From assembly GCA_900469345.1 (NCBI GenBank), contig UBWZ01000014.1, positions 62,001 to 126,000 on the forward strand: a DNA stretch of 64,000 nucleotides. The letters are read 5' to 3'. Made by a program: the position numbers and the translations under genes. Below the pieces are notes generated by a model that was not told the origin of the DNA, did not search any database, and saw only the letters and a program-made list of their open reading frames with translations. Of this stretch, positions 8,168 to 17,246 are shown piece by piece. The stretch's first letter is position 1, and each line of letters opens with the position of its first letter. The stretch comes from Hyphomicrobiales bacterium. Lineage in GTDB: Bacteria > Pseudomonadota > Alphaproteobacteria > Rhizobiales > Rhizobiaceae.

Positions 8168-9047
8168 CTAGAGGAGTGGCGGCAAGTGGAGAAGTTCTCG
8201 GCTTCTTTCGGGCTTGCAATCGCGCCACCGAGCTCGCTGACAATGCGGACTGCCTTTTCCACCATTTCGGCATTATCGCGTGCAAGGCGACCGCGCTCGA
8301 TATAGACTGCGTCTTCTAGCCCAATCCTCACATGGCCTCCAAGCAGGAAGGATTGCGCCAGCATCGAGAAGGCATGGCGGCAAACACCGAAGGCAGCCCA
8401 CTCGCAACCGGGGGGCAGCAGCGACTTCATGTGGACGAGCGTTTCGGGCGTCGATGCCGCGCCATATTTCACGCCGGTCACGATCTGGAACATCGCCGGC
8501 GAGGCCAGCGTCCCTTCATCGATCAGATCGCGGGCGAGGTGAATATCGCCGCTGTCGAAGACCTCCAGCTCCGGCCGGGCGCCGGCCGTCCGGATCACCT
8601 CTGCCATGATCCGGACGTTTCGCGGTGTATTGATCACCACGGCAGTGCCGGAAAACATCGTGTTGTGATCGAGAGTGGCGATTTCCGGCTTCAGCGCGGC
8701 GATATGCTCGACACGCTTTTCCGGCGGCATGATGGTCGAAGCGGGCGCGGCGATACCCGGATGCTCGTCGGTCGGCACATAGCGGCCGCCGGGCCCTGTC
8801 GTCAGGTTGATGATGATATCGCTCCCGCTTGCCCTTATCCGCTCGATCACCTCGCGATAGTATTCAAGCTCCATGCTCTGCTTCCCGGTCGCCGGATCGC
8901 GCACGTGAACATGGGCGATCGCCGCCCCGGACTTTCCGGCGGCGATGCAGGCATCGGCGATTGCTCCGGCGTGACCGGCAGGCCCGGATGCTGTTCGCGT
9001 GTTGTCAGGTTGCCGGTCACGGCGCAGGTCAGGACGGTGGGTCTCAT
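8168..9047 (-). pseudogene. BKACE-family (beta-keto acid cleavage enzyme) gene with two frameshifts
   Basis: BKACE enzymes condense a beta-keto acid with acetyl-CoA using a metal. The start MRPTVLTCAVTGNLTTREQ reads from 9047, then the frame changes near 8960, where one base appears missing, and continues as IADACIAAGKSGAAIAHVHV with the metal-binding His-x-His. The main frame holds TGPGGRYVP and the rest of the barrel. Near 8200 the frame changes again: the present frame ends in an unrelated tail, whereas a one-base shift gives ELLHLPPLL and a stop at 8168-8170. Either the gene is dead or the sequence has two errors. Confidence 0.82.
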
Positions 9048-9068
9048 AATCGTAGGTCTTCCAGGCGT

Positions 9069-9932
9069 TTACTGAAGTTTGAGCAGCGAGGCGGCATTGT
9101 CGCCCACCAGCTTGCGGATGTCCGGCGCGGCGAAACCGAGGTCCAGCAGCGTCTGGACGACGGCCCGAAAACCGGCGAGCGGACGCGGGCTGCCCAGCAG
9201 TCCGAGATCCGACGACAGGACCGTGCGATCGACACCGGCCACCTCGATCAGGTGCGCCAGGTCCTGCGGCGTGAACTTCAGCGACTTGCCCTCGACGAAC
9301 ATGCCGATGGAGTGCTCCATGTGGGCGCCGAGGCCGACGAGTTGACGTATGTCCGTGTCGGTACAGCCGATCACATAGGTCGGGTGATTGACGAGCAGCT
9401 TCTTCACGCCTCGCCGGCCCGCCTCTTCGAAGAGAATGTGAAGCTCCTCCGCAGAAAGATGACCGCCCGCAAGAATGATGTCCGCGTCGGCAACGATATC
9501 GAGCACCTGCTTGGCATTGTCCGTCAGGGCGCCGTTTGCATCGAGCACGCTGAGCGGCTCGGCGGGCAACATCTTGCGTGTCGTCTTCGGAAATGTCTTG
9601 GTCTGCTTGCCGGCATCGGCCAGATGGTTGGCGGCCGACAGCGTCGGCATCCAGACGATCGCCGCGCCGAGCCCGACCGCGTGATCGACGGCATGCGGAT
9701 TGATGCCACCGGAAGCGTTGTTCAGCGCGATGCCAGAAAAAAGCTCGATCCTATCTTCCGGATGGAGCGACTGAAGCATGATCGCGTGCGGCATGCCTAC
9801 ATAGTAATGATCCTTGAACAGTAGTGCCCGAAAACCTGCCTCCACAGCGTCACGCATCGCTTCGCGATGATCGAGGATACGCGGCATGGCCGCCGGCCCG
9901 CTATGACAATGCAGATCGACGGCCCCCTTCAA
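9069..9932 (-). CDS. DUF6282-family amidohydrolase-like protein
   Basis: About 287 residues in a TIM-barrel metal-hydrolase pattern: DLHCHSGPAAMPR at the start, a second metal region LLFKDHYYVG, NHPTY and SSDLGLLGSPRP near the end. This matches the DUF6282 family, usually found beside HpcH aldolases and BKACE enzymes in catabolic clusters; no reaction is established. The start is unclear. A TTG at 9932 is annotated, but the frame stays open upstream and encodes LPRHDGAFELEEPARAQEVD, which looks like genuine N-terminus with no start codon in frame. An ATG at 10017 lies one base out of frame. Confidence 0.75.
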   Translation of the reverse strand: MKGAVDLHCHSGPAAMPRILDHREAMRDAVEAGFRALLFKDHYYVGMPHAIMLQSLHPEDRIELFSGIALNNASGGINPHAVDHAVGLGAAIVWMPTLSAANHLADAGKQTKTFPKTTRKMLPAEPLSVLDANGALTDNAKQVLDIVADADIILAGGHLSAEELHILFEEAGRRGVKKLLVNHPTYVIGCTDTDIRQLVGLGAHMEHSIGMFVEGKSLKFTPQDLAHLIEVAGVDRTVLSSDLGLLGSPRPLAGFRAVVQTLLDLGFAAPDIRKLVGDNAASLLKLQ

Positions 9933-10050
9933 GAGCGCGTCGACTTCCTGGGCGCGTGCCGGCTCTTCGAGTTCGAATGCGCCGTCGTGGCGCGGCAGAA
10001 ATGATTCTATTATTCATCGGATTGACCTCGATTCTAGAAATTTCCGGGCT

Positions 10051-10959
10051 TCATGACCGGACGGGCAGCGGATAATCGTCCGCGTTTAGCACCCAGCCGG
10101 GCTTGGCGGAAAAATCGGCGCGCGGCGGGCAGAAGATGTCGACGAGCTGATTGATACCAGCGCCGATCGCCTGCGATGTATGGATGACCCTTGGCGGGAT
10201 CACGGCGACCGACGGCGAGGCGCAGGTCTCGTGATCGTCTTCTCGCCAATGCGCCCTGTCGGTGGTCCAGGGCCATCTCAGGTGATGGATATATTCGCCC
10301 GACAGCGCCAGACTGCACTGCTCGAAATCGTCGTGGTCATGCGGCGAAAGCAGCGACGGATCGCGCGGCCCATGCTTCGGCTCGAGGAAATTGACCATGA
10401 AGGTCGAACCGCGGAAGATCCGGCCGAACCGGCCGGGCTGCGGCGGGACATCGAGGCTGTAGCTGCGGATGCGGTAGCCGTCCGGCGGCGCCGGCCAGGC
10501 GGCCAGCGCCGGGACGTCCGGATTGGGCTCGGCGTAGAGCGCGGCATTCGATGCCTGTTCCAAAAGATCGGTAGCAGCATTGGTAAACAGCCGCACCACG
10601 CGACCGCCCTTGGGCAGCCTTATGCTGCTGTCACCCGGCGGAATGAAGGTTAGCGAGTAGCCATCGATCGTCTGCGTCTCGCCACCGGCTTCAACGATTG
10701 CCGGCGTTGCTTGATCAGGGATCAACAGGGCATATTCGTCAGGCTGGTTCCCACGTTCGAAGACCGTTTCCGCAACGATCTGGGTGTAAACGAGTACGAA
10801 GGTCTGGCCGCGGACGATCCAGGCCTGTTCGGTCCGGTCGTTCTGCTGTGGCGCCTGCTCATAGAACCGGGCATAGGTTGCCGGAAATCCCGGGCCGGCC
10901 GCCGGCTTCGAGGGCGTTGCTTGGGCTAGGCCCGCGCGCGGATCGCTCGCGTCATACAT
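10051..10959 (-). CDS. Cupin-fold protein of unknown function
   Basis: A 302-residue protein with two cupin-like halves. The second shows a metal-type motif SPHDHDDFEQCSLALSGEY followed by PPRVIHTSQAIG, which supplies His and Glu ligands; the first half (about 60-130) lacks a clear His set. It is an acidic, soluble protein with no signal peptide. The neighbours are DUF6282, HpcH/HpaI aldolase and BKACE, so it may be an isomerase or dioxygenase-like enzyme in the same pathway. The exact activity is unknown. Confidence 0.75.
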   Translation of the reverse strand: MYDASDPRAGLAQATPSKPAAGPGFPATYARFYEQAPQQNDRTEQAWIVRGQTFVLVYTQIVAETVFERGNQPDEYALLIPDQATPAIVEAGGETQTIDGYSLTFIPPGDSSIRLPKGGRVVRLFTNAATDLLEQASNAALYAEPNPDVPALAAWPAPPDGYRIRSYSLDVPPQPGRFGRIFRGSTFMVNFLEPKHGPRDPSLLSPHDHDDFEQCSLALSGEYIHHLRWPWTTDRAHWREDDHETCASPSVAVIPPRVIHTSQAIGAGINQLVDIFCPPRADFSAKPGWVLNADDYPLPVRS

Positions 10960-11111
10960 GACAGCGTTTCCTTGTCTTGCTTTGATTCTTGTCTCTTGCT
11001 TCGATTTCAGGTCTGGCGGGCCAGCGGCCCGAACATGTCCGGGGAAACCGGTTCCCGAACATGCTCTCGTTGTTTTGACGCAAGCCGGTTCCGGGCTTTG
11101 CCGAAATTGCT

Positions 11112-11882
11112 CTAGCTGCGGAAAGCCTGAAGCATCTGCATGCCGGCCTTGCGGATGAACCCCTGATCGGACGAGAGAATGAAGGCTGTCGCGCCCATGG
11201 CGGCAAAACTATCGCCTTCCTCACGCGCGCCGGTCATCACCATCACCGGCTTGCCGACCGCCTTGGCTGCCGTGGTGACCCTTTCAACCGCAGACGTCAA
11301 TTCGGCAGACGAGGAGCTCTTGGCATTGAGTGCCAGCGTCAAGTCGCCGCGACCGACAAAAAAGCCATCGATACCATCGACGGCGACGATTGCATCGATC
11401 TCTTCCAGTGCGGAAGGATCCTCGATCATGGCGATCGTTGTGACCCTGCGGTCGCTTCGGTTGATATAAGGCCAGAGGACGTCGCCGCCGTAGCGGCCGG
11501 ACCGTCCCGAGGGAGAATAACCGCGTGTCCCATTCCGGTAGCGCGATGCTGCGGCGACCGACTTCGCCTTGGCGACATTCGCCACATGCGGAACAAGAAT
11601 GCCGTCCGCGCCGCAATCCAGCGCGCTCAGGATCGTCGCCTCCGAAGAGACGCGCACCAGCGCTGCGGTTGCCGCCGCTCTTGCCGCCAGCACGGCGACA
11701 TCGATCGTGGCCCGATCGAATGGCGCATGCTCCTCGTCGATGACGACGAAGTCGAAGCCGATATCGCCGAGGATTTCCACTGAATGGGAGGTCGGCGTCT
11801 TGATGAAGCTTCCGAGCAGGCGCTCGCCAGCCAGCAGGCGCTGGCGAAAGGTCAAGCGGCTCGGTTCGATAATGTCACTCAT
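11112..11882 (-). CDS. HpcH/HpaI-family aldolase
   Basis: A 256-residue class II pyruvate-type aldolase that would cleave a 4-hydroxy-2-oxo acid to pyruvate and an aldehyde. Visible landmarks are GSFIKTPTSHSVEILGDIGF, VVIDEEHAPFD, the GADGILVPHV strand, MIEDPSALEEI with the metal-binding Glu, and VGRGDLTLAL with the Asp. Its start overlaps the end of the MFS gene by 8 bases, so the two were co-transcribed. It appears intact although several neighbours are broken. Confidence 0.9.
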   Translation of the reverse strand: MSDIIEPSRLTFRQRLLAGERLLGSFIKTPTSHSVEILGDIGFDFVVIDEEHAPFDRATIDVAVLAARAAATAALVRVSSEATILSALDCGADGILVPHVANVAKAKSVAAASRYRNGTRGYSPSGRSGRYGGDVLWPYINRSDRRVTTIAMIEDPSALEEIDAIVAVDGIDGFFVGRGDLTLALNAKSSSSAELTSAVERVTTAAKAVGKPVMVMTGAREEGDSFAAMGATAFILSSDQGFIRKAGMQMLQAFRS

Positions 11883-12839
11883 GATCCAGTCTCACGATTC
11901 CATGAACATTGGTGCGGCTATCGGTGTCGGGCGTACCGCGACGCATTGATGCCCAGCGCAAAGCTGCGATGATGAACAGAAGGCCAGCGCAGGCGGCGGG
12001 GACAATCATCGCGCCGACGGCCGTTCCGGTCATCTGTGCGACGGACGGCATCAGGTTCTGGGCGATGAAGCCGCCGACAAGGCCGATCGTGTTGATCACC
12101 GCTATGCTGGTCGCGCTCCGTGCGCCTTGGAAGAGCCTCGAGGGAAAGTACCAGAAGCACGGAAACAAGATCGAGATACATGGCGCGCCGATGGCGAGCG
12201 CCACAAAACGGAGAAGATTGGTGTTGAGCTGAGTTGCGGCCACGAAGGACAGAACGCCGATCAGGGTGATGATCAGTGCTGCCTTGACGATTTTCCTTTC
12301 CGTCTGCAGCCGCCGCGGCAGGATGAGCAGCAGCGCCGCGGCGATTGCCCAGAGCACGGCGTTCAGCAGGCCATTCTGTGTCCCGGTGACACCAAATCCT
12401 TTGATCACCGTCGGAAGCCAATAGATCACGCCGAACAACGAGATGTTGATGAGGATGTAGACGAGCGACATGACCAGCACGGTCGGATCGATCAACGCCC
12501 GCAGCGGGTTGGCATGATGGCTGGGGGCGAGAAGGCGAGTAGGATTGTCAGCAAACCCCAGGTCAGGGCAATTCGTGCAAACCATAGCCGGGCGCCGAAA
12601 CGAAACGCGGCAAGCGCGCTCGGCACCTCGACCAGGACATAGCTCAGGAAGAACAGCGACGATCCCAAAGCGAAGCCAGCTTCCGACAGATGCAGTTCGT
12701 CAAGCATCTGCAACTTGGCAAAGCCGACATTGGAGCGATCGATGATCGCGCAAAGATAAAGTCCGATCACCATCGGCATGATCCGCCAGGATAGGCGACT
12801 TATGACGTCGGTCTCGTCGATTGATTTTGTTATTGGCAT
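11875..12839 (-). pseudogene. MFS transporter (tartrate/phthalate-type) with an internal deletion
   Basis: The first 106 or so residues (from 12839) give helices 1 to about 3 with IDRSNVGFAKLQML, typical of the anion:cation symporter group. Near 12520 the frame runs into unrelated residues and a stop. A second frame from about 12525 continues at HHANPLRALIDP, the central loop, and then the C-terminal six helices to 11875. Together they make about 325 residues where the family has about 430, so roughly 100 residues (helices 4-6 and part of the loop) are gone and the frame is shifted. It cannot make a working carrier. Confidence 0.85.
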
Positions 12840-12945
12840 TGTGCCCTCCCTTGCACGTGACCGTGCATCTCCGAAAACCGTTGTTGCAAATTCCTTTCCC
12901 GCGCGTCATGACTATTCCCTGACGTTCCGCCTGGTGGAATTTAAT

Positions 12946-13703
12946 ATGAGCGATCAGCCGGTTGAATCGGTGCTTCGAGCCTTCGAGATCCTTCGCGAGC
13001 TGAATCGCAGCCGGGTGACCTCGGTCAAGGATCTGCTTGCGGCGACCGGCTTGCCGAAAGCGACCCTGGTGCGTCTGCTGAAGACTCTCGGCTGGGCCGG
13101 CTATGTGACGAACGACCGGCGGCAAGGCGGCTATCAGGTCACGTCGAACGTCAAGGCCTTGAGCTGCGGCTACCATCGCGACCCGCTCGTGGTCGAGGCC
13201 GCCCGCCCCTGGTCGATTGAATTCACGCGGAAATATCAATGGCCGATCGCCGTTGCCACGCTGGAAGAGCGGACGGTCGCCGTGCGGTTCAGCACGATTA
13301 TTGACAGCCCGAATTCGCCTTTCCACGGGACGATCAACCTTCGTCTCGACCTTCTGACGCGGGCGCTCGGGCGCGCCTATCTGGCATTTTGTCCGGCGGC
13401 GGAAAGGGACATGCTTCTGGATCTTCTTGGCGTCGGGGATGCTGTCCGCCGCCAGGATGCGCTCGACATGCTGGGCCGCATTCGCAAGGCGGGATTTTCG
13501 AGCCACGCTCATCGAATACCATCGCCATGCCGGTCATGCTGGGCGAGAAGGTGCTGGCAACGGTTGGCGTCACCTATTTCAAGTCGGCCTATTCGGTGGA
13601 GCAGGCGGTCGCGAAATTCCGCGAACCGCTTCACGACCTATCACAGCGGATCGCCAGTGGCTGCGGCCAGCTGCACGACGACTTTCATTCGGAACAGCAA
13701 TAG
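12946..13703 (+). pseudogene. IclR-family regulator with a frameshift
   Basis: The start MSDQPVESVLRAFEILREL and the winged-helix region (VTSVKDLLAATGLPKATLVR) are normal for IclR repressors. The effector domain continues to GRIRKAGF near 13500, where the frame breaks. The conserved end (SSNTIAMPVMLGEKVLATVG ... QLHDDFHSEQQ) is in another frame and stops at 13703. A few residues are also missing at the junction. It is divergent from the MFS pseudogene, whose operon it presumably once controlled. Confidence 0.85.
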
Positions 13704-13747
13704 GCGCCCCGGGACGATAGTTCCTGGGCACCCTTAGCGTTTGAATG

Positions 13748-13917
13748 TCAGCTCGCCCGGCGCATCCGCTGCCCGACTTGGTGCAGTTCGGAGGCGCCGA
13801 CGCGGAAGCTGCGGATCAGGTTGAGCAGTTCGTCGGTGTCGGTCGCCAGCACTTCGGCCCATGCGGTGGTTTCTTCCGCTATTGCCGCATTGTGCTGGGT
13901 GGCCGCATCTCTTGCTA
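13748..13917 (-). pseudogene. C-terminal fragment of a methyl-accepting chemotaxis protein
   Basis: Reading the minus strand gives ATQHNAAIAEETTAWAEVLA followed by about 30 residues and a stop at 13748. This is the tail of a chemoreceptor signalling domain (usual form QNAAMVEETTAA). The rest of the receptor is missing, so this is a leftover from a rearrangement. Confidence 0.75.
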
Positions 13918-14013
13918 ATGTTACGAAATGCGTAACCGGATCAGGAAGCTCGTAGGGAACATAGAACGTCCGCTGAGGTTCTCCGATCTTGAGGAGATCA
14001 CCAGGAGACAGTC

Positions 14014-15312
14014 ATGGACGACGCGGTTGCATTCAACAGACGCAATCTTCTGAAGCTTGGAGCCGCCGGAGCGACGGGAATGGTGCTGTCCACAGCGAAA
14101 GCGAGAGCCGAAACCTATCCCGCGCCGACCAAGGTCGACACGGGCATTGTCGAAGACGGGAAGGTCACGTTCCCGGAATGGCGCGGCCCCGATGAAACAC
14201 CGAGCGGCAACCCATCTGCCCCGTTGCCACCCGAGGAACGCGTAGGGTTCGCAGTCGTGGCTCTCGGTCGCCTTAGCCTGGAGGAAATACTCCCTGCGTT
14301 CGCAAAGACGAAAAAGTCGAAGCTCGTGGCTCTGGTATCCGGAACGCCGGAAAAGCTCTCCGCCGTCGCCAAGCAATACGGCATCAGCCCGAACGCCTGC
14401 TACGACTACGAGGGTTTCGATGCCATCAAGGACAATCCCGACATCAAAGCCGTCTATGTCGTGCTGCCGAACAGCATGCACCGCGAATATGTGGAACGGG
14501 CGGCGAAGGCTGGCAAGCACATCCTTTGTGAGAAGCCCATGTCTGTCAGCTCCGCCGATGGACGTGAGATGGTGAAAGTCTGCGACGAACATAACGTCAA
14601 GCTGATGATCGCCTACAGAATTCAGTACGAGGCCAACAACCTTTTTCTGGCGGAAAAGGTCCGAAGCCAAGCCTACGGCCGCCTTGTCGGCATGTCGGCC
14701 ATCAACGTCCAGACCGTTGCCGCGAACGGCGCCGAGCAGTGGCGGCACAAGAAAGCGCTGGCAGGCGGTGGATCGCTTCCCGATATCGGTCTTTACTGCC
14801 TGAACACCGCACGGTTCCTAACGGGCGAAGAACCAGTCGAGGTAATGGCAACTCAGTACAGCCCGCCGGACGATCCCCGATACGCCGAAGTCGAGGAAAC
14901 CGTTTCGTTCACCTTGCGCTTTCCCTCGAACTTCATCGCCAACTGCCTGACGAGCTACGGCGCGCGTGACGACAAGCATCAGCGCCTGAACTTCGAAAAG
15001 GCGACGGTCGATATGGCGAACGCCTATAAATACGAAGGCCAGAGCCTGACCGTGACAGAACTGGACGGCGTCAGGTCCGTGCAGAAGAAGGTCGAAATCG
15101 CGCCGAACAACCAGTTTGCCGCCGAGATCGACCACATGGCGACGTGCATCATCGAGAACCGCAAGCCCCGAACCCCCGGCGAAGAAGGCGTGCAGGATCA
15201 CGTGCTGATGGAAGCGATCTACCAGTCCGCTCGCACTGGTGCTCCCGTGCGCCTTCAATCGCCGCCTCGCCTGGATGCCTTCCGAGGTCCGCCCGCTTCT
15301 GTCGAACTCTGA
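14014..15312 (+). CDS. Tat-exported Gfo/Idh/MocA-family oxidoreductase
   Basis: A 432-residue protein. Residues 1 to about 32 are a twin-arginine signal (NRRNLLKLGAAGATG, cleavage after ARA), so it acts in the periplasm with a prebound NADP-type cofactor, as known for glucose-fructose oxidoreductase. The NAD(P) fold begins at VGFAVVALGRLS near 77, and the family's EKP motif is in LCEKPMSVSSADG. The long Pro-rich linker before the Rossmann fold also fits glucose-fructose oxidoreductase relatives. A good ribosome binding site (AGGAGA) precedes the ATG. A GFA-family gene follows by 34 bases. Confidence 0.9.
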   Translation: MDDAVAFNRRNLLKLGAAGATGMVLSTAKARAETYPAPTKVDTGIVEDGKVTFPEWRGPDETPSGNPSAPLPPEERVGFAVVALGRLSLEEILPAFAKTKKSKLVALVSGTPEKLSAVAKQYGISPNACYDYEGFDAIKDNPDIKAVYVVLPNSMHREYVERAAKAGKHILCEKPMSVSSADGREMVKVCDEHNVKLMIAYRIQYEANNLFLAEKVRSQAYGRLVGMSAINVQTVAANGAEQWRHKKALAGGGSLPDIGLYCLNTARFLTGEEPVEVMATQYSPPDDPRYAEVEETVSFTLRFPSNFIANCLTSYGARDDKHQRLNFEKATVDMANAYKYEGQSLTVTELDGVRSVQKKVEIAPNNQFAAEIDHMATCIIENRKPRTPGEEGVQDHVLMEAIYQSARTGAPVRLQSPPRLDAFRGPPASVEL

Positions 15313-15346
15313 TGGTCACGGACAGAAGTTTACGGGAGAAACGAAC

Positions 15347-15721
15347 ATGGTCTTACGAATGGGTGGTTGCCGTTGCGGCAATGTCAAGTTCTCGGTCGGA
15401 GGGGCACCGAGCAGGATAGGAATCTGCCACTGCACCGACTGCAGGCAGGAAAGCGGATCGGCGTTCACCTACTTCGGTGTCTGGCCCGCCGGGCAGTTCA
15501 AGAGCTATGGCCAAACGAAAGAACACGAGGGTCGGCAGTTCTGCCCCAAATGCGGCTCCCGCCTGTTCGCTCTCGATGATACCGAAGCGGAAATAAAGCT
15601 CGGGAGTCTCGAGGATGCGCCGACGGGTCTTGTTCCCACCTACGAGCTCTGGATTAAGCGAAGAGAGCCGTGGTTTCGGCCACTAGACGGCGCGGAGCAG
15701 TTCGACGAAGACAGGGCGTGA
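15347..15721 (+). CDS. GFA-family (glutathione-dependent formaldehyde-activating-like) zinc protein
   Basis: A 124-residue protein with the GFA zinc-ligand pattern: GGCRCGNVKF, CHCTDCRQESG and CPKCGSRLF. Members bind zinc, and some act on glutathione adducts; most are uncharacterised. The ATG at 15347 follows GGGAGAAACGAAC and is preferred to upstream in-frame codons inside the previous gene. Confidence 0.9.
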   Translation: MVLRMGGCRCGNVKFSVGGAPSRIGICHCTDCRQESGSAFTYFGVWPAGQFKSYGQTKEHEGRQFCPKCGSRLFALDDTEAEIKLGSLEDAPTGLVPTYELWIKRREPWFRPLDGAEQFDEDRA

Positions 15722-15916
15722 TTTCTGCCACGCGTGATGATGACTCCGCGTGCAGTCTGCCTTAGGAAAGCAACTCGGCAAGCTATTGCGTTAGGCCATT
15801 CACGGAAATGGCTTGCTGAGGACCTGCATGCCCTTTCGGACTGCCTTCTATCCACCCCTCTGTGACTCGACGTCCCGCCTCGAAAGGCTACGACCCGGCG
15901 GCTTCATTCCCGAATG

Positions 15917-16804
15917 TCAGGAATTCAGCTCGATACGATCTTCTGTTTCAGCATCAAACAGGTTGATGCTGAGCGGATCGACATCGAAGGCCACCGGGTC
16001 GCCCCGTCGGCCCTGGAACCGTGGCTCTGCCCGGGTCCCGACCGAATGATCCCCGACCCTTAACGTCACCATCGTATCCGGGCCGGTCAGTTCGACCACA
16101 TTAATCACGCCCTTCATCGGCGCGTTGTCAGCACCGGACACTTTCAGCTCCTCGGGCCGAACGCCCAGCATACAGTCTCTGGCACGCGAAGCTTCCCTGG
16201 ACACATGTGCCGGACCGCTGACGACTTCGCTCTCGAAGCGTGATCCGTCGGTGGCGCTCATAGATAGTCCGGGGATAGGCAAGCTGCTGGACATAGCCGC
16301 CCTTCATCACGGCGACCTTGGTCGCCAGCGTCATCGCCTCAATCTGATCGTGCGTGGCGTAGATGATGGTTGTGCCAAGCCGCTCATGCAGCCGCTTGAT
16401 CTCGGTCCGCATTTCAACGCGAAGCTTTGCGTCCAGATTGGACAGCGGTTCGTCAAACAGGAACAGATCGGGACTGCGCGCGATGGCGCCCCATGGCGAC
16501 ACGTTGCCTCTGCCCGCCGGAAAGATTGGCCGGAAGGCGCTGAAGCAGATGGTCGATCTGCAGCATTTCCGCCGCCTTTCGAACCTCTGCCTTACGTTGC
16601 TGCTCAGGAACGCCGCGCATCTCCAGGCCGAACCCAATGTTCCGTTCGACGGTCATCGTCGGATAGAGGCCCTAGGACTGAAACACCATCGCGATATTCC
16701 GGTCCTTCGGCGGAAGCGCCGCCACCGAGCGATCCGCAATCGAGATATCGCCCGTGGAGGGCTCGTCGAGGCCTGCGATGATGTTGAGAAGGGTCGTTGC
16801 GTGC
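15917..16804 (-). pseudogene. Sugar ABC transporter ATPase (UgpC/MalK-like), multiply broken
   Basis: Pieces of a MalK-type ATPase occur in changing frames: TTLLNIIAGLDEPSTGDIS, DRNIAMVFQS followed by a TAG at 16672-16674, then [34 protein letters not shown], a frameshift near 16490, [20 protein letters not shown], another shift near 16270, and the C-terminal TOBE region [12 protein letters not shown] to the stop. The Walker A segment is absent. The gene is clearly dead; an intact homologue lies at 27362-28432. Confidence 0.88.
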
Positions 16805-17240
16805 TAGGGGCAGAGTAATGCGCACCATCGCGCCCAGCCGCGTCGATCCGTCGATGCGGGCAGCGTTTTCCAGCTCTTATGTGCCGCATCAGAGAGGCCT
16901 TCAGCATCCAGACAAACAACGGAAATAGGAAACTCGTGTAGGCAAGCGCCAGACCGAAACGGCTGTCGATTAGGCCTACGGTCCGCATCATCACGAACAG
17001 CGGAATGATGATCATGAGGGCCGGAAACATCCGCACCAGCGGCTGTAGCCTTGGCTATAAGGCGAAAGTAACGGGAAGCGCTGTGGCATGCGTCGCTGAT
17101 ACCAGTCTGTCCAACAGTAAATTGCGCACTGACAACCCAAAGACCTCTCAGCACCTCTTCGTCGAACCGTGGCCGCGGTTGCGAGCCTGTGGCTGCGTGC
17201 AAGAAGGCGCGCTCCAGGCAAGAAGTGAACCTCGTCGAAT
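16805..17240 (-). pseudogene. Remnant of a sugar ABC permease fused by deletion to the ATPase remnant
   Basis: MIIIPLFVMMRTVGLIDSRF and LAYTSFLFPLFVWMLKASL are transmembrane parts of a MalG-type permease; the EAA region ENAARIDGSTRLGAMVRITL follows in a shifted frame. At about 16805 the permease stops abruptly and the ATPase begins in the middle of its Walker A helix, so one deletion removed the permease end and the ATPase start. Upstream of 17037 only faint traces remain. Confidence 0.8.
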
Positions 17241-17246
17241 ATGCGT

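Noticed and set aside
8829-9824. 331-residue open frame on the plus strand
   Set aside because: It runs antisense to the BKACE pseudogene and the DUF6282 gene and resembles no protein family.
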